Source: Sphingobacterium phlebotomi
GTDB taxonomy: Bacteria > Bacteroidota > Bacteroidia > Sphingobacteriales > Sphingobacteriaceae
DNA length: 64,000 bases
Assembly: GCF_008180195.1 (NCBI RefSeq)
Contig: NZ_VTAV01000002.1
Location: 372,001-436,000, forward strand
Reading direction: 5' to 3'
Shown in pieces: positions 1 to 8,634 of the stretch; position 1 is the first letter of the stretch; every line of letters begins with the position of its first letter. The notes under the pieces were generated by a model. It was not told the origin of the DNA. It was given only the letters and a program-made list of their open reading frames with translations, and made no database searches. Both the position numbers and the translations under genes were made by a program.

Positions 1-219
1 ATGGCCATTCTTTTCCCGGAAGTAGACAACTATAGCCTCGGCATACAGAACAGGTATGTGACTACGGATAGTCTTACAGAATATATCGCGTTCATTTATT
101 CCGCAAATGAGATGTTGACCGAAGAGCAGGATAACAAACTTCAACAATGGATGAAAAGCCAGTTTCCGCAGGATAGTTTAGAATTTATCAGGAAGACATC
201 TGGCGAAGAAAGGCCGTGA
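1..219 (+). CDS. C-terminal part of a protein, possibly DUF389/TIGR00341 family
   Basis: 72 codons remain, ending in TGA. The first codon happens to be ATG at base 1, but the gene probably starts upstream of the window. The visible part is soluble and acidic. It opens with a hydrophobic strand followed by FPEV, then has a helix around TEEQDNKL and a closing strand. This resembles from memory the C-terminal tail of DUF389 membrane proteins (an LFPxi stretch followed by an 'ekxkLxxWL' helix), which would suit a membrane transport neighbourhood. The family call is inference from a short stretch. It could equally be a small stand-alone hypothetical protein. The next gene runs in the opposite direction, so transcription converges here. 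Confidence 0.4.
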   Translation: MAILFPEVDNYSLGIQNRYVTTDSLTEYIAFIYSANEMLTEEQDNKLQQWMKSQFPQDSLEFIRKTSGEERP

Positions 220-280
220 ACTTATTGGCTCGATAATAATGATCGCGCGTGATAAAGTAGATCATGGTTGCGTTTTTTTA

Positions 281-958
281 TTAAAGAAAAGCTTTGATAT
301 GGTCATTGTAACCATATATAGCCAGGATATCTCCCTCTTCTAAGACCGTATCGGGCTGCGGTACGCCATGTAGCACGGTGGTGACCATGTTTTTTCCGAA
401 CGAGGTACGCTGTTCGGTACTCTTTAATATCGTGAGAACCAATAGTTCATACTTTTCCCGGAATCCGATCTCCTGTATGGACTTGCCCACATATTTTTGA
501 GGAACGACGACTTCGACAATGGAATAGTTGCTGTTCAGTTCGAAAGAATCCACAAGCCCCGTCATACAGAGACGCTTTGACCAGCGTTCGGCGGATTCCT
601 CCTCGGGATGGGCAATCTCGGAAATACCCAGTGCGCCCAATACTTTCTCATGAAGGCGGTTGACGGCCCTGCTGATCAGACGCTTGACTTGAGCCTCCTT
701 GCACAAGGCAGAGACCATGATATTAGCTCCTTCATCTTCTCCGATCGCCACCACTACTACATCCGTGTTCTTCAACGGCAAGGTAGAAAAAGCGGCTTCA
801 TCGGTCGCGTCCAGGCAGATGGTATGGGTGATTTTCTCCTTCAACGCGCTGATCTTTTCCATACGCTGATCGACACCGATGACCTCATTGCCCTGCATCG
901 TCAGCTTTTCCGCGAGCGATGCACCAAAATTTCCCAATCCTACAACGATAAACTTCAT
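281..958 (-). CDS. ktrA: KtrA: cytoplasmic RCK subunit of K+ uptake system
   Basis: A 225-aa regulatory subunit of a Ktr-type K+ transporter, expected to form an octameric ring under the membrane subunit and gate it in response to bound nucleotide. The N-terminus has the Rossmann motif GLGNFG (residues 7-12) and an Asp after the second strand (GVDQ), which are RCK_N features. The last ~80 residues fit an RCK_C domain. The length matches single-RCK KtrA rather than the double-RCK TrkA (about 450 aa). It lies 8 bp downstream of ktrB on the same strand, so the two are co-transcribed. The ATG start directly precedes the first beta-strand of the Rossmann fold, which supports it. Confidence 0.93.
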   Translation of the reverse strand: MKFIVVGLGNFGASLAEKLTMQGNEVIGVDQRMEKISALKEKITHTICLDATDEAAFSTLPLKNTDVVVVAIGEDEGANIMVSALCKEAQVKRLISRAVNRLHEKVLGALGISEIAHPEEESAERWSKRLCMTGLVDSFELNSNYSIVEVVVPQKYVGKSIQEIGFREKYELLVLTILKSTEQRTSFGKNMVTTVLHGVPQPDTVLEEGDILAIYGYNDHIKAFL

Positions 959-966
959 AACATTTC

Positions 967-2349
967 TTAATAGATGGTAAGCTCTTCCTGAGCATACCTG
1001 TAATGTGTGTATTTTATTTTTTTGATAAAAGCAATCAGTACGGACAACATCGTTACCCGCCCCACGAACATGACAATGATCAGTACAACCTTGCTTCCGG
1101 TTACAAAACCGCTTGTTACGCCAAGGGACAGCCCTACGGTGCTATACGCAGAAAAACACTCGAATGCAATTTCAAGCAATGGACGGTTTGGTTCAAAAAA
1201 TGAAATTGAAAAAATAGCTACGCCAATAGTAAACAGTGACAGAAACATCGTTGCAAAAGCTCTTTTTATAGATATAATTCCTATCTCCCGTCCGAAAACC
1301 TCGGTACGGTCCTTTCCCCTGGCAAGGCTCAACACATTCATGACGGCCAAGGCAATCGTACTTGTTTTGATCCCTCCCCCGGTGGAGTTGGGAGAAGCGC
1401 CTATCCACATCAGCAGCATAACAAAGATAATCGTTGAGAACTGCAGTGCGCCGAAGTCTATACTGTTGAATCCCGCAGTCCTTGGTGTAGTAGCCGTAGA
1501 AAAGGCAATGACCAGTTTACCAATACCCTGATGGGAAGAAAGGACGTGGCTATACTCGTTTATGTAGATTACCAAAGTTGCGAAGAACGTTATAATTCCC
1601 GTGGTAACCAGGTTGATCTTGCTGTTGATGTTCAGTACCCAAGGTCGGTGGAAGCTTCCCTTCAATGTCCATTTTCCGATCAACCTTCTATAAACATGCC
1701 TGTTATACTGGAGTACGTTTACCACAATAGGGAATCCCAGCCCTCCAAAGATATAAATGAGGGATATAACAAACTGTAGGCTATAGTTATGTACAACGGT
1801 GCCTTCCATCAGGCCGTTGGACAACGTGGAAAACCCTGCGTTGCAGAAAGAGGAGATGGCGTGGAATAACGAAAAAAATATCCGGTTGCCCAGGGGCATC
1901 CCGTTCCCATCGCCCAAACTCCAGAAAATCCCCAAAGCTCCGACCAATTCAATCCCTAACGTGATCCACACCATACGCCGGAGCAGCACAAAGACTTCCG
2001 ACATCCGTTCGGTATTCGAATATGCGCCTACGGTCAGCTGGCTTTCGTAAGTGCTGCCGCCCTTCAGGAAATAGGTGAACAATGCTGCGAAAGAGAGGAT
2101 GCCTATCCCGCCGGCCTGGATGAGCAGCATGATGATCAGCTGTCCCCAGAACGTAAAATGGGTTGCCGTATCGACCACGATCAATCCCGTGACACAAACC
2201 GCGCTTGTTGAGGTGAAAAGGGCATCAATCCATGACAAGGGCTGGTTCACTGCCAGCGGCAGCTTCAAAAGACAGGTGCCGGCTGCGATCAACAGCAAAA
2301 AGCTGGATATGAACAGCTGGGCCGGATTATAGAAACGTTTTTTCACCAC
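967..2349 (-). CDS. ktrB: KtrB/TrkH-type K+ channel-like transport subunit
   Basis: A 460-aa inner-membrane K+ transport subunit of the Trk/Ktr/HKT superfamily, with four M1-P-M2 repeats. The four selectivity-filter segments can be read in order, each with its conserved glycine: AVCVTGL (about residue 50), FCNAGFS (about 168), PRTAGFN (about 290) and YSTVGLS (about 400). K+ entry is driven by membrane potential and is often Na+-dependent in Ktr systems. The start is GTG (two GTG codons in tandem); no ATG lies nearby in frame, and the basic N-terminus followed by the first membrane helix argues for it. It is first in the ktrB-ktrA operon. Confidence 0.93.
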   Translation of the reverse strand: MVKKRFYNPAQLFISSFLLLIAAGTCLLKLPLAVNQPLSWIDALFTSTSAVCVTGLIVVDTATHFTFWGQLIIMLLIQAGGIGILSFAALFTYFLKGGSTYESQLTVGAYSNTERMSEVFVLLRRMVWITLGIELVGALGIFWSLGDGNGMPLGNRIFFSLFHAISSFCNAGFSTLSNGLMEGTVVHNYSLQFVISLIYIFGGLGFPIVVNVLQYNRHVYRRLIGKWTLKGSFHRPWVLNINSKINLVTTGIITFFATLVIYINEYSHVLSSHQGIGKLVIAFSTATTPRTAGFNSIDFGALQFSTIIFVMLLMWIGASPNSTGGGIKTSTIALAVMNVLSLARGKDRTEVFGREIGIISIKRAFATMFLSLFTIGVAIFSISFFEPNRPLLEIAFECFSAYSTVGLSLGVTSGFVTGSKVVLIIVMFVGRVTMLSVLIAFIKKIKYTHYRYAQEELTIY

Positions 2350-2448
2350 TATTTTAAAAATGCGGGGTAAAGCTAAGGGTTTTTCCTTTATTCCCGAAAA
2401 GGGAAAACCGTATTTTTTTCCTCACATTTAAAGGCTTTCTGTCATTTA

Positions 2449-3954
2449 TTATCTGTTTTCGCGCCCGACGATCTCCCGGACTTCTTCAAATTCTCCTTCG
2501 ACCTCCCCTGGGACACGTCCGGTTACCAAAGAGACCACCACGGTGGTTAGAAAGCTCAGTAAAAAGCCGGGAATGATCTCATAGACATCTTTATAGGCAT
2601 GCGGTACATAAACCCATAACAGTACCGTCGCTCCGCCCACCAGCATGCCGCTCAGGGCACCCATTGCTGTTGTACGCTTCCAAAGCAATGAAAGGATAAC
2701 GAGTGGGCCAAAGGCTGCTCCAAACCCCGCCCATGCATTGCCAACAAGACCCAGGATACTTTCCTGTGGATCCAGCGCCAACAGGAAGGCTACCACGGCA
2801 ACAACAAGCACCGATATACGGCTCATGATGAGCATATTTTTGGCCGTAGCATGTTTGTTGAAAAACGTTTTATAGATATCCTCTGTCATCGAACTGGAGG
2901 TCACCAGAAGCTGCGAAGATATCGTGCTCATCACTGCCGCCAGGATAGCGGAAAGCAAAAAGCCACCGATGAGCGGATGGAAAAGGGCTTTTGACAGGTA
3001 GATGAATATGGTTTCGGACAGTTCCTGTGAGGCATCAAATTTCAACATGGTATCCGTGTCAAACTGCTGTAGGTAGGCGATCCCGAAAAAACCGAGGAGC
3101 AGGGAGCCCAGAACGGTTCCGATCATCCATGTCATGCCCACACGTCTGGCTTTTTTAATGTCCTTTACGCTATCGATCGCCATAAAACGGACGAGGATAT
3201 GCGGCTGACCGAAATACCCCAGTCCCCAGGCCAATAGAGAAACAATGGATATAGCGGTAGTTCCCCGTAGCATGTCCATGTAGTTGCTGTCCTTGGTATA
3301 GATGGTGTCCACCGTTTCCCCTATACCACCAAATTGAAAAATAACAACGGTCGGTATCAGCAATAGCGCGATGACCATGATGGTCCCCTGTACGGCATCC
3401 GTCAGGCTTACGGCCATAAAACCACCGATGAATGTATAGAATACCACGACAAGCGAAGTAACCCAAAGGCCGATACTGTAATCCATCCCAAAAGCCGATT
3501 CGAACAACCTTCCCCCCGAAACCATTCCGGCAGAAGTATATAGTGTAAAAAATACCAGAATAAAGACGGAGGAGACCAGCTTCAATAGCTGCGACTTATC
3601 ACGGAAGCGGTTTTCAAAGAAAACGGGCAGCGTTATGGCATTTTTTGCAACTTCGGTATACACCCGCAAGCGTGGCGCTACGATAAGGTAGTTCAGAAAT
3701 GCTCCGGTGGTAAGTCCGATCGCGAGCCATGAACCTGAAAGCCCCATCATGTACATAGCACCGGGCAGTCCCATCAGGAGCCATCCGCTCATGTCCGATG
3801 CCCCGGCAGACAGGGCGGTCACGAATGGTCCCATCTTACGTCCACCAATCAGAAATTCCTCCGAGTTACTCGTCGACTTTCGATACCCGTAAATACCTAT
3901 CATAATCATGATCAGTACATATAGACCAATGGAAATCAACTCATAAATGTTCAT
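2449..3954 (-). CDS. putP: Sodium/proline symporter PutP (SSS family)
   Basis: A 501-aa member of the solute:sodium symporter family with about 13 membrane helices. Features close to PutP are the N-terminal GGRKMGP loop, the Na+-binding helix ASDMSGWLLMG (about residue 55) and the segment SQLLVTSSSMTEDIY in the middle of the protein. It imports proline with Na+, for use as carbon/nitrogen source or osmoprotectant. The ATG at 3954 is preferred over an in-frame TTG two codons upstream. The C-terminus is short, acidic and charged. It is transcribed in the same direction as ktrBA but about 100 bp away, and diverges from the AGCS symporter gene. Confidence 0.9.
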   Translation of the reverse strand: MNIYELISIGLYVLIMIMIGIYGYRKSTSNSEEFLIGGRKMGPFVTALSAGASDMSGWLLMGLPGAMYMMGLSGSWLAIGLTTGAFLNYLIVAPRLRVYTEVAKNAITLPVFFENRFRDKSQLLKLVSSVFILVFFTLYTSAGMVSGGRLFESAFGMDYSIGLWVTSLVVVFYTFIGGFMAVSLTDAVQGTIMVIALLLIPTVVIFQFGGIGETVDTIYTKDSNYMDMLRGTTAISIVSLLAWGLGYFGQPHILVRFMAIDSVKDIKKARRVGMTWMIGTVLGSLLLGFFGIAYLQQFDTDTMLKFDASQELSETIFIYLSKALFHPLIGGFLLSAILAAVMSTISSQLLVTSSSMTEDIYKTFFNKHATAKNMLIMSRISVLVVAVVAFLLALDPQESILGLVGNAWAGFGAAFGPLVILSLLWKRTTAMGALSGMLVGGATVLLWVYVPHAYKDVYEIIPGFLLSFLTTVVVSLVTGRVPGEVEGEFEEVREIVGRENR

Positions 3955-4336
3955 GCGCAATGTTATTTTTGTATGTTAGCGAAATAAAACCTACTTCCAC
4001 AAGAACGTATACATTACGGATAGGAAAAACCAAATACAGGGGTCTGCTAGGAAAAAAGGTTATGTTTGACCATCCTCAGCGGTCCAGAAATGACAAAACA
4101 ATTTCGATAATCCACCTTGTACTCCCCATCACATTTCCTACCCAAAACCACATCTTGTGCAAGCGGTTCGGGTAAAGGTATAAAAAAAATTATACCTGAC
4201 ATGACGGGAAAGCGTAGTATCGATTGAGTATAAACAAAATATATAGTATTCAAAAAACAGATAGATACGCCCTATAATCCATGTTTTAGTGTCCGTTTTT
4301 TCCTACCTTAGCTCGATTGAAACCAAATACCATTAG
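3955..4336. promoter_or_regulatory. Divergent intergenic region with an A6-spaced dyad
   Basis: 382 bp between the divergently transcribed putP and the AGCS symporter. It must hold both promoters. It contains the inverted repeat AGGTATAA - A6 - TTATACCT at 4176-4197, a possible operator or short hairpin. No exact TAnnTTTG box at a good distance was found; TACCTTAG just before 4312 is the nearest match. Short open frames cross this region on both strands, but they have no family-like features. Confidence 0.35.
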
Positions 4337-5770
4337 ATGCAGCAATTCATAGACCAGATCTATAACATCGTCTGGAGCGATGCCCTCGTTTTTCTCTGCC
4401 TTCTCGCAGGAATCTATTTCACCGTACGTTTTCGGTTTCCACAGCTGCGCTATCTTCGGCATATGGTGCAGCTCCTGTTCTCGGGTAACAGTTCAAAACG
4501 GGGAATTTCCTCGTTCCAGTCCTTTGCCCTGGCGATATCCGGACGGGTGGGTACCGGTAATATTGCAGGTGTAGCAACAGCTATAGGTATGGGCGGTCCC
4601 GGAGCGGTATTCTGGATGTGGGCGATTGCCTTTCTCGGTAGTTCGTCCGCCATCATTGAGGCATCCCTCGGACAGATGTACAAAGAAGTGAAAGACGGTC
4701 AGTATCGCGGCGGCCCCGCATTTTATATACTGAAAGGGCTCAACTCCAAAGTTTTTGCATGGACCTTCGCCATTGTCACGATTATCAGCACCGGCTTTCT
4801 TTTGCCAAGCGTGCAGAGCAACAGTATCTCGCTGGCCGTCCATTCTTCCTTCGGTATCTCGCACCATATCATCGCCATTGTCCTGGTGTCACTTTTGGCG
4901 TTTATCATCATAGGAGGTGTCAAGCGCATCAGCCGTGTAGCCGAATATGTTGTACCGTTCATGGCGGGAGTCTATATCCTGATGGCCGTAGTAATTATGG
5001 CGCTCAATTTCCGGCAGATACCCGATGTCATTGCCCTAATATTCAATGCAGCCTTTAATACCGAATCAGCATTTGGCGGTATTATCGGTATGGCTATTTC
5101 TTGGGGCGTAAAGCGGGGCATCTATAGTAACGAGGCCGGACAGGGAACTGCTCCTCATGCTGCTTCGGCAGCGGCAGTGAGCCATCCTATCAAACAGGGA
5201 TTAGTGCAGGGGTTTTCCGTGTATGTAGATACCTTGTTTGTCTGTACGGCAACGGCATTTATGATCCTGTTTACGGGGCAGTATAATATCGCTGACCCCG
5301 AGGGGGGCTTTCTCGTACAGAATCTCGGAGAGAAAATCCAGGCGGGACCTGAATATACGCAGCTTGCAGTAGCAAGACATTTTCCAATGATAGGCGATAG
5401 TTTTGTGGCGATTGCCCTTTTCTTTTTTGCCTTTACGACGATCATGGCCTATTATTATATTGCGGAGACCAACGTCAGCTTTGTCATGGGGGCAAGCAAG
5501 AATAAACTTTCGGTATGGGGGTTGCGTTTACTTATCCTGGCGTCGGTATACATGGGCTGTGTGTCCACGGCGGAATCTGCGTGGACGTTAGGGGATATAG
5601 GCGTGGGTATTATGGCGTGGCTGAACGTCATTGCCATTATCTTCCTGCACAACAGGGTGCTGGTATTGCTGAAAGACTATGAAACGCAGAGACGCGAAGG
5701 GATAGACCCTGTATTCGACAGTTCAAAATATGATTTCCGCCATATGTATTTCTGGAACCGGAAAAAATAA
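4337..5770 (+). CDS. Alanine/glycine:cation symporter (AGCS family)
   Basis: A 477-aa inner-membrane Na+-coupled amino acid symporter of the AGCS family, with about 11 helices. The family signature region is clear: SGRVGTGNIAGVATAIGMGG at about residues 68-87, with the following PGAVFWMW helix. A second family block is NEAGQGTAPHAASAA at about residue 268. The substrate is probably alanine or glycine. The ATG at 4337 precedes the first hydrophobic helix (about residues 14-28). A rho-independent terminator follows. This is the only transporter in the first 10 kb on the plus strand. Confidence 0.92.
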   Translation: MQQFIDQIYNIVWSDALVFLCLLAGIYFTVRFRFPQLRYLRHMVQLLFSGNSSKRGISSFQSFALAISGRVGTGNIAGVATAIGMGGPGAVFWMWAIAFLGSSSAIIEASLGQMYKEVKDGQYRGGPAFYILKGLNSKVFAWTFAIVTIISTGFLLPSVQSNSISLAVHSSFGISHHIIAIVLVSLLAFIIIGGVKRISRVAEYVVPFMAGVYILMAVVIMALNFRQIPDVIALIFNAAFNTESAFGGIIGMAISWGVKRGIYSNEAGQGTAPHAASAAAVSHPIKQGLVQGFSVYVDTLFVCTATAFMILFTGQYNIADPEGGFLVQNLGEKIQAGPEYTQLAVARHFPMIGDSFVAIALFFFAFTTIMAYYYIAETNVSFVMGASKNKLSVWGLRLLILASVYMGCVSTAESAWTLGDIGVGIMAWLNVIAIIFLHNRVLVLLKDYETQRREGIDPVFDSSKYDFRHMYFWNRKK

Positions 5771-5819
5771 TCTTTCTTTGAACTGTGCGGCTATCCCCGA
5801 TATCTGCGGAATAACTTGC

Positions 5820-5845
5820 CAAAGCCACCGGGGCTTTGTATTTTT
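5820..5845 (+). terminator. Rho-independent terminator after the AGCS gene
   Basis: Perfect 7-bp stem CAAAGCC / GGCTTTG (5820-5826 and 5832-5838) with a 5-nt loop, followed by TATTTTT. It lies 50 bp past the stop codon of the symporter and separates it from the universal stress protein gene. Confidence 0.75.
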
Positions 5846-5901
5846 GGTAGAATAGCCTGTACAATGAAAGTGTATAGGCACCGGATATAAAACAATCAGA
5901 T

Positions 5902-6747
5902 ATGAAGCAGACCATTTTGGTACCCACAGACTTTTCGAACAACGCTCTAATTGCAGCACGTTATAGTATAGAGCTGGCCAAGAAGATGCAGGCACACGTA
6001 CATGTTTTCCATGCCTACCGGCCGTTTACCTCTGCTTTCCAGAGCCCCCTGGCCAATCAGTCAGACGAGGATCGCGCAAAGATGGGAGCTGAAAAAGGGC
6101 TGGCGGAGTTTATCGGCAAGTTAGGCAAACATGCGGACGTACAGATAACCACTGGCACTGCGAAAAACAGCTTTATAGAGGCCATCAACCATTATATCAA
6201 AGAGGATAATGTCATTCTGGTGGTTATGGGCGCACATGGCGCATCGGGCACGCGGAAGGATTTGTTGGGCAGCAATACGTATGATGTTGCCAGAGACGTT
6301 TCTCGGCCGCTGTTGATTGTTCCGGAACACACGAATGCTTTTAAACTGGAAAATGTGGTCTTTTTCACGGACTATCAGCAGGGCGATATCAAGAGTCTCA
6401 ACAGTTTCAATTCGCTTTTCGGCAATATACGTCCTTCCTGTACACTGGTGCATATCCATGAAGGAAAAGACGCGCCGACGGAAGATAAACTACAGCGTTT
6501 GGAACAGTGGAAAGCCATGCTGGAAAAGGAAACGCCGGTGAAGGATCTGTCTACGGAAATGGCACATGTCCCCGAAAATATAGAGGCGGTTAACGAAATT
6601 TTGGATCGTATGGACGCTGACATGACCTTGATTACCCTTATTGACTCCCGGGGATTTTTTAAAAAACTGGTGCACAAAAGTCTGGCAAGGGCCATTGTCC
6701 TCAATCCCCATACGCCTGTCCTGCTGACTTCCGAAGATACGGAGTAG
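5902..6747 (+). CDS. Tandem universal stress protein (two UspA domains)
   Basis: 281 aa, made of two Usp domains. The first (residues about 1-140) starts ILVPTDFSNNA and carries the ATP-binding pattern G-x2-G-x9-G-(S/T) in GAHGASGTRKDLLGSNT. The second (about 150-280) starts with a strand VVFFTDYQQGD but its nucleotide motif is degraded, reading LVHKSLARAIV instead of a glycine-rich loop. Cytoplasmic. Usp proteins of this type are often found beside ion transporters in Bacteroidetes and may bind nucleotide to report energy state. The gene has its own transcription unit after the terminator at 5820 and converges with the minus-strand nhaA operon. Confidence 0.9.
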   Translation: MKQTILVPTDFSNNALIAARYSIELAKKMQAHVHVFHAYRPFTSAFQSPLANQSDEDRAKMGAEKGLAEFIGKLGKHADVQITTGTAKNSFIEAINHYIKEDNVILVVMGAHGASGTRKDLLGSNTYDVARDVSRPLLIVPEHTNAFKLENVVFFTDYQQGDIKSLNSFNSLFGNIRPSCTLVHIHEGKDAPTEDKLQRLEQWKAMLEKETPVKDLSTEMAHVPENIEAVNEILDRMDADMTLITLIDSRGFFKKLVHKSLARAIVLNPHTPVLLTSEDTE

Positions 6748-6793
6748 AAACGGCCACGTAAATGAAGCCACCCATTGCGTAACAGGCAATATC

Positions 6794-7090
6794 CTACGGA
6801 TCGGCCGTCATCTTTTCGTTCCAGAGAGGGAACACTATTTCGCACAGGATCGACACCAGCAGAATGTATCCTACGATATGGGAAAGGGATAAGGTGTATT
6901 CAGTTCTCCGATGGAATAACTTCCGTTCCCAGACAATAAGGTGCAGCAGGATCGGCATGCATAGTAGCGGATCGAGATAGCTATCGACCAGGGGAAGGGA
7001 GATGCCGGCTATTTTCTGCAGGTATTGGTGGAGTATAAACAGAAATGCACATATAGTAAAAAGGATGACCGACTTTTGTCCCGATTTCAT
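6794..7090 (-). CDS. Small membrane protein of unknown function (98 aa)
   Basis: 98 aa with three hydrophobic segments (about residues 7-25, 37-50 and 70-88). No family recognised. The start was set at 7090 because its ATG overlaps the TGA of the preceding gene (ATGA at 7090-7087), the usual sign of translational coupling; a longer frame reaching 7228 would overlap that gene by 140 bp and its extra N-terminus looks non-native. It is the last gene of the minus-strand nhaA - symporter - small protein operon, so it may assist those membrane proteins, but this is only positional. Confidence 0.65.
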   Translation of the reverse strand: MKSGQKSVILFTICAFLFILHQYLQKIAGISLPLVDSYLDPLLCMPILLHLIVWERKLFHRRTEYTLSLSHIVGYILLVSILCEIVFPLWNEKMTADP

Positions 7091-7338
7091 AGCGCAATCA
7101 GAAAAACGAGCAACAGCACGACCAGCAGCACCGGTGATAGCAACAGTAAGAGCAAAAGAACGGGCAGTTTCAGGACAAACATAACGATCTGCAAGAAGAG
7201 GGGTTGCCCTTTCTTGGGACGGACCCAATCTTCCAATTTCCTGTATGCAGACGAGATGGTTTCCTTTATCTCGTCGGTCGCCGTTCGTTTCTTTGGTTCG
7301 GTCCGGATATCCTTATTGGTATTCCCATTTCCTTCCAT
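7087..7338 (-). CDS. Small protein with very hydrophobic C-terminus (83 aa)
   Basis: 83 aa. The first ~45 residues are charged and helical, with the basic stretch RPKKGQP. Residues about 50-83 are almost entirely Leu, Val and Ile, forming one long or two short membrane helices that run to the C-terminus. No family recognised. It starts 2 bp after the symporter stop codon and overlaps the next gene by 4 bp, so all four genes are co-translated. The amphiphilic layout suggests a peripheral or accessory membrane subunit; function unknown. Confidence 0.7.
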   Translation of the reverse strand: MEGNGNTNKDIRTEPKKRTATDEIKETISSAYRKLEDWVRPKKGQPLFLQIVMFVLKLPVLLLLLLLSPVLLVVLLLVFLIAL

Positions 7339-7340
7339 TT

Positions 7341-8633
7341 TTAAGCACCATCATTTTGCGCAAGTTCCGCAGGGCCTGTGCCTGACCTGTCCATCAATAG
7401 AGCCACCATGGAATCACCGGATATATTGGTTGCTGTACGGAGCATGTCCAATGGCCTGTCTACAGCAAAGATCAGCGCTATTCCGGCAGGACTGATACCG
7501 ATGGATTCCAGTACGATCACGAGCATCAGGATGCCCGCTCCCGGTACGGCTGCCGCGCCGATGGAGGCCAGGGTTGCCGTCACGATGATACTCAGCTGCT
7601 GGGCAGTGGTGAGGTCGTGCCCCATCACCTGGGCAATAAAGACCGCCGCAACACCTTGGTACAGACAGGTGCCGTCCATATTGATGGTGGCACCTATGGG
7701 CAGAACAAAGCTCAGAACATCTTTCCGTATATGCAGGTTTTCTTCCGCACATTCCATCGTTACCGGTAGGGTGGCGGCACTCGAGCTGGTCGAAAAGCCA
7801 AGGAGCTGTGCCGGAAGGATGGCTTTGAAAAACCGGAAAGGATTCATGCGGCCGAAGAAATAAACGAAAAGTGAATAGACACCATACACAAGCAATAATA
7901 GTCCCAATACTACGGTAAAAGCGTACATGCCCAAGGCTTTAAATACATCAAAGGAAGGTGCTTCCGCGATGAGTGTGGCAATAAGCGCGAACACACCATA
8001 AGGGGCAAACAGCATCATCAGATCGACGATCTTCAGCACAATGGCGTTTCCGGCATCCAGTACCTTTTTGAATGCCTTTATCTCGCCAAAGGGCAGGGAT
8101 ATCATGGCAACACCGACCAGCAGGCTGAAAAAGATGATCTGCAGCATATTGCTGTTTACCGACATCGAATCGAAAATATTTTCCGGCACAATATCGATAA
8201 GGGCCTGTAAAGGGCCTCTGGTTTGCTGTACCTCGGCTGCCTCATCTACCTTCTCCTGAACTTCACCTCCGAAAGATCGTAACATTTCCTGTCTAGTGTC
8301 TTCAGAAATAAAGCTGCCGGGCTGTATGAGGTTGACCAGGCTAAGACCTATGGTGACTGCGATAACGGTCGTCAAGATATACATACCAAAGGTACGTAGG
8401 CCAAGGCCGGAAAGTTGGGTGGTATCCTTGAGATCGGATACCCCCTTGATCAGCGATACGATGATCAGCGGAATAGCGATCAGTTTCAGCAGATTGATGA
8501 AAATCGTCCCAAAGGGTTTGATCCAGTCGATGACAAATTCTTTTCCGCCGGTAAACTGGACGCATAATAGCCCCGTGAGGATACCCACTAAGATACCGAT
8601 CAATATCTGCCAGTGTAACGCTATCTTCTTCAT
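7341..8633 (-). CDS. Dicarboxylate/amino acid:cation symporter (DAACS family)
   Basis: 430 aa, glutamate/aspartate/C4-dicarboxylate carrier fold (GltP/GltPh/DctA). Family hallmarks are the serine-rich re-entrant hairpin FSTSSSAATLPVT (about residue 285), the NMDGT motif in TM7 (about 325) and the PGAGILML second hairpin (about 370). The inner-membrane protein imports acidic amino acids or dicarboxylates with Na+ or H+. A polar segment of about 40 residues (E/Q-rich, about 112-150) lies in an early loop. It begins 1 bp after the nhaA stop, in the same operon. The substrate cannot be chosen from sequence. Confidence 0.92.
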   Translation of the reverse strand: MKKIALHWQILIGILVGILTGLLCVQFTGGKEFVIDWIKPFGTIFINLLKLIAIPLIIVSLIKGVSDLKDTTQLSGLGLRTFGMYILTTVIAVTIGLSLVNLIQPGSFISEDTRQEMLRSFGGEVQEKVDEAAEVQQTRGPLQALIDIVPENIFDSMSVNSNMLQIIFFSLLVGVAMISLPFGEIKAFKKVLDAGNAIVLKIVDLMMLFAPYGVFALIATLIAEAPSFDVFKALGMYAFTVVLGLLLLVYGVYSLFVYFFGRMNPFRFFKAILPAQLLGFSTSSSAATLPVTMECAEENLHIRKDVLSFVLPIGATINMDGTCLYQGVAAVFIAQVMGHDLTTAQQLSIIVTATLASIGAAAVPGAGILMLVIVLESIGISPAGIALIFAVDRPLDMLRTATNISGDSMVALLMDRSGTGPAELAQNDGA

Positions 8634-8634
8634 C

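Noticed and set aside
608..970. 120-codon plus-strand frame opposite ktrA
   Set aside because: It is the complement of a well-supported RCK gene; codon pattern is that of an antisense shadow.
2385..2420. Possible terminator after putP
   Set aside because: The GGTTTTCCC/GGAAAAACC pairing needs a mismatch and a large loop, with no clear T-tract in the reading direction; too weak to list.
4047..4253. 68-codon minus-strand frame between putP and the AGCS gene
   Set aside because: It would lie in the shared promoter region, has no family-like features and crosses the A6-spaced dyad.
6794..7228. 144-codon version of the last gene in the nhaA operon
   Set aside because: The extra N-terminus overlaps the 83-aa gene almost entirely; the ATGA overlap at 7087-7090 gives a better start.
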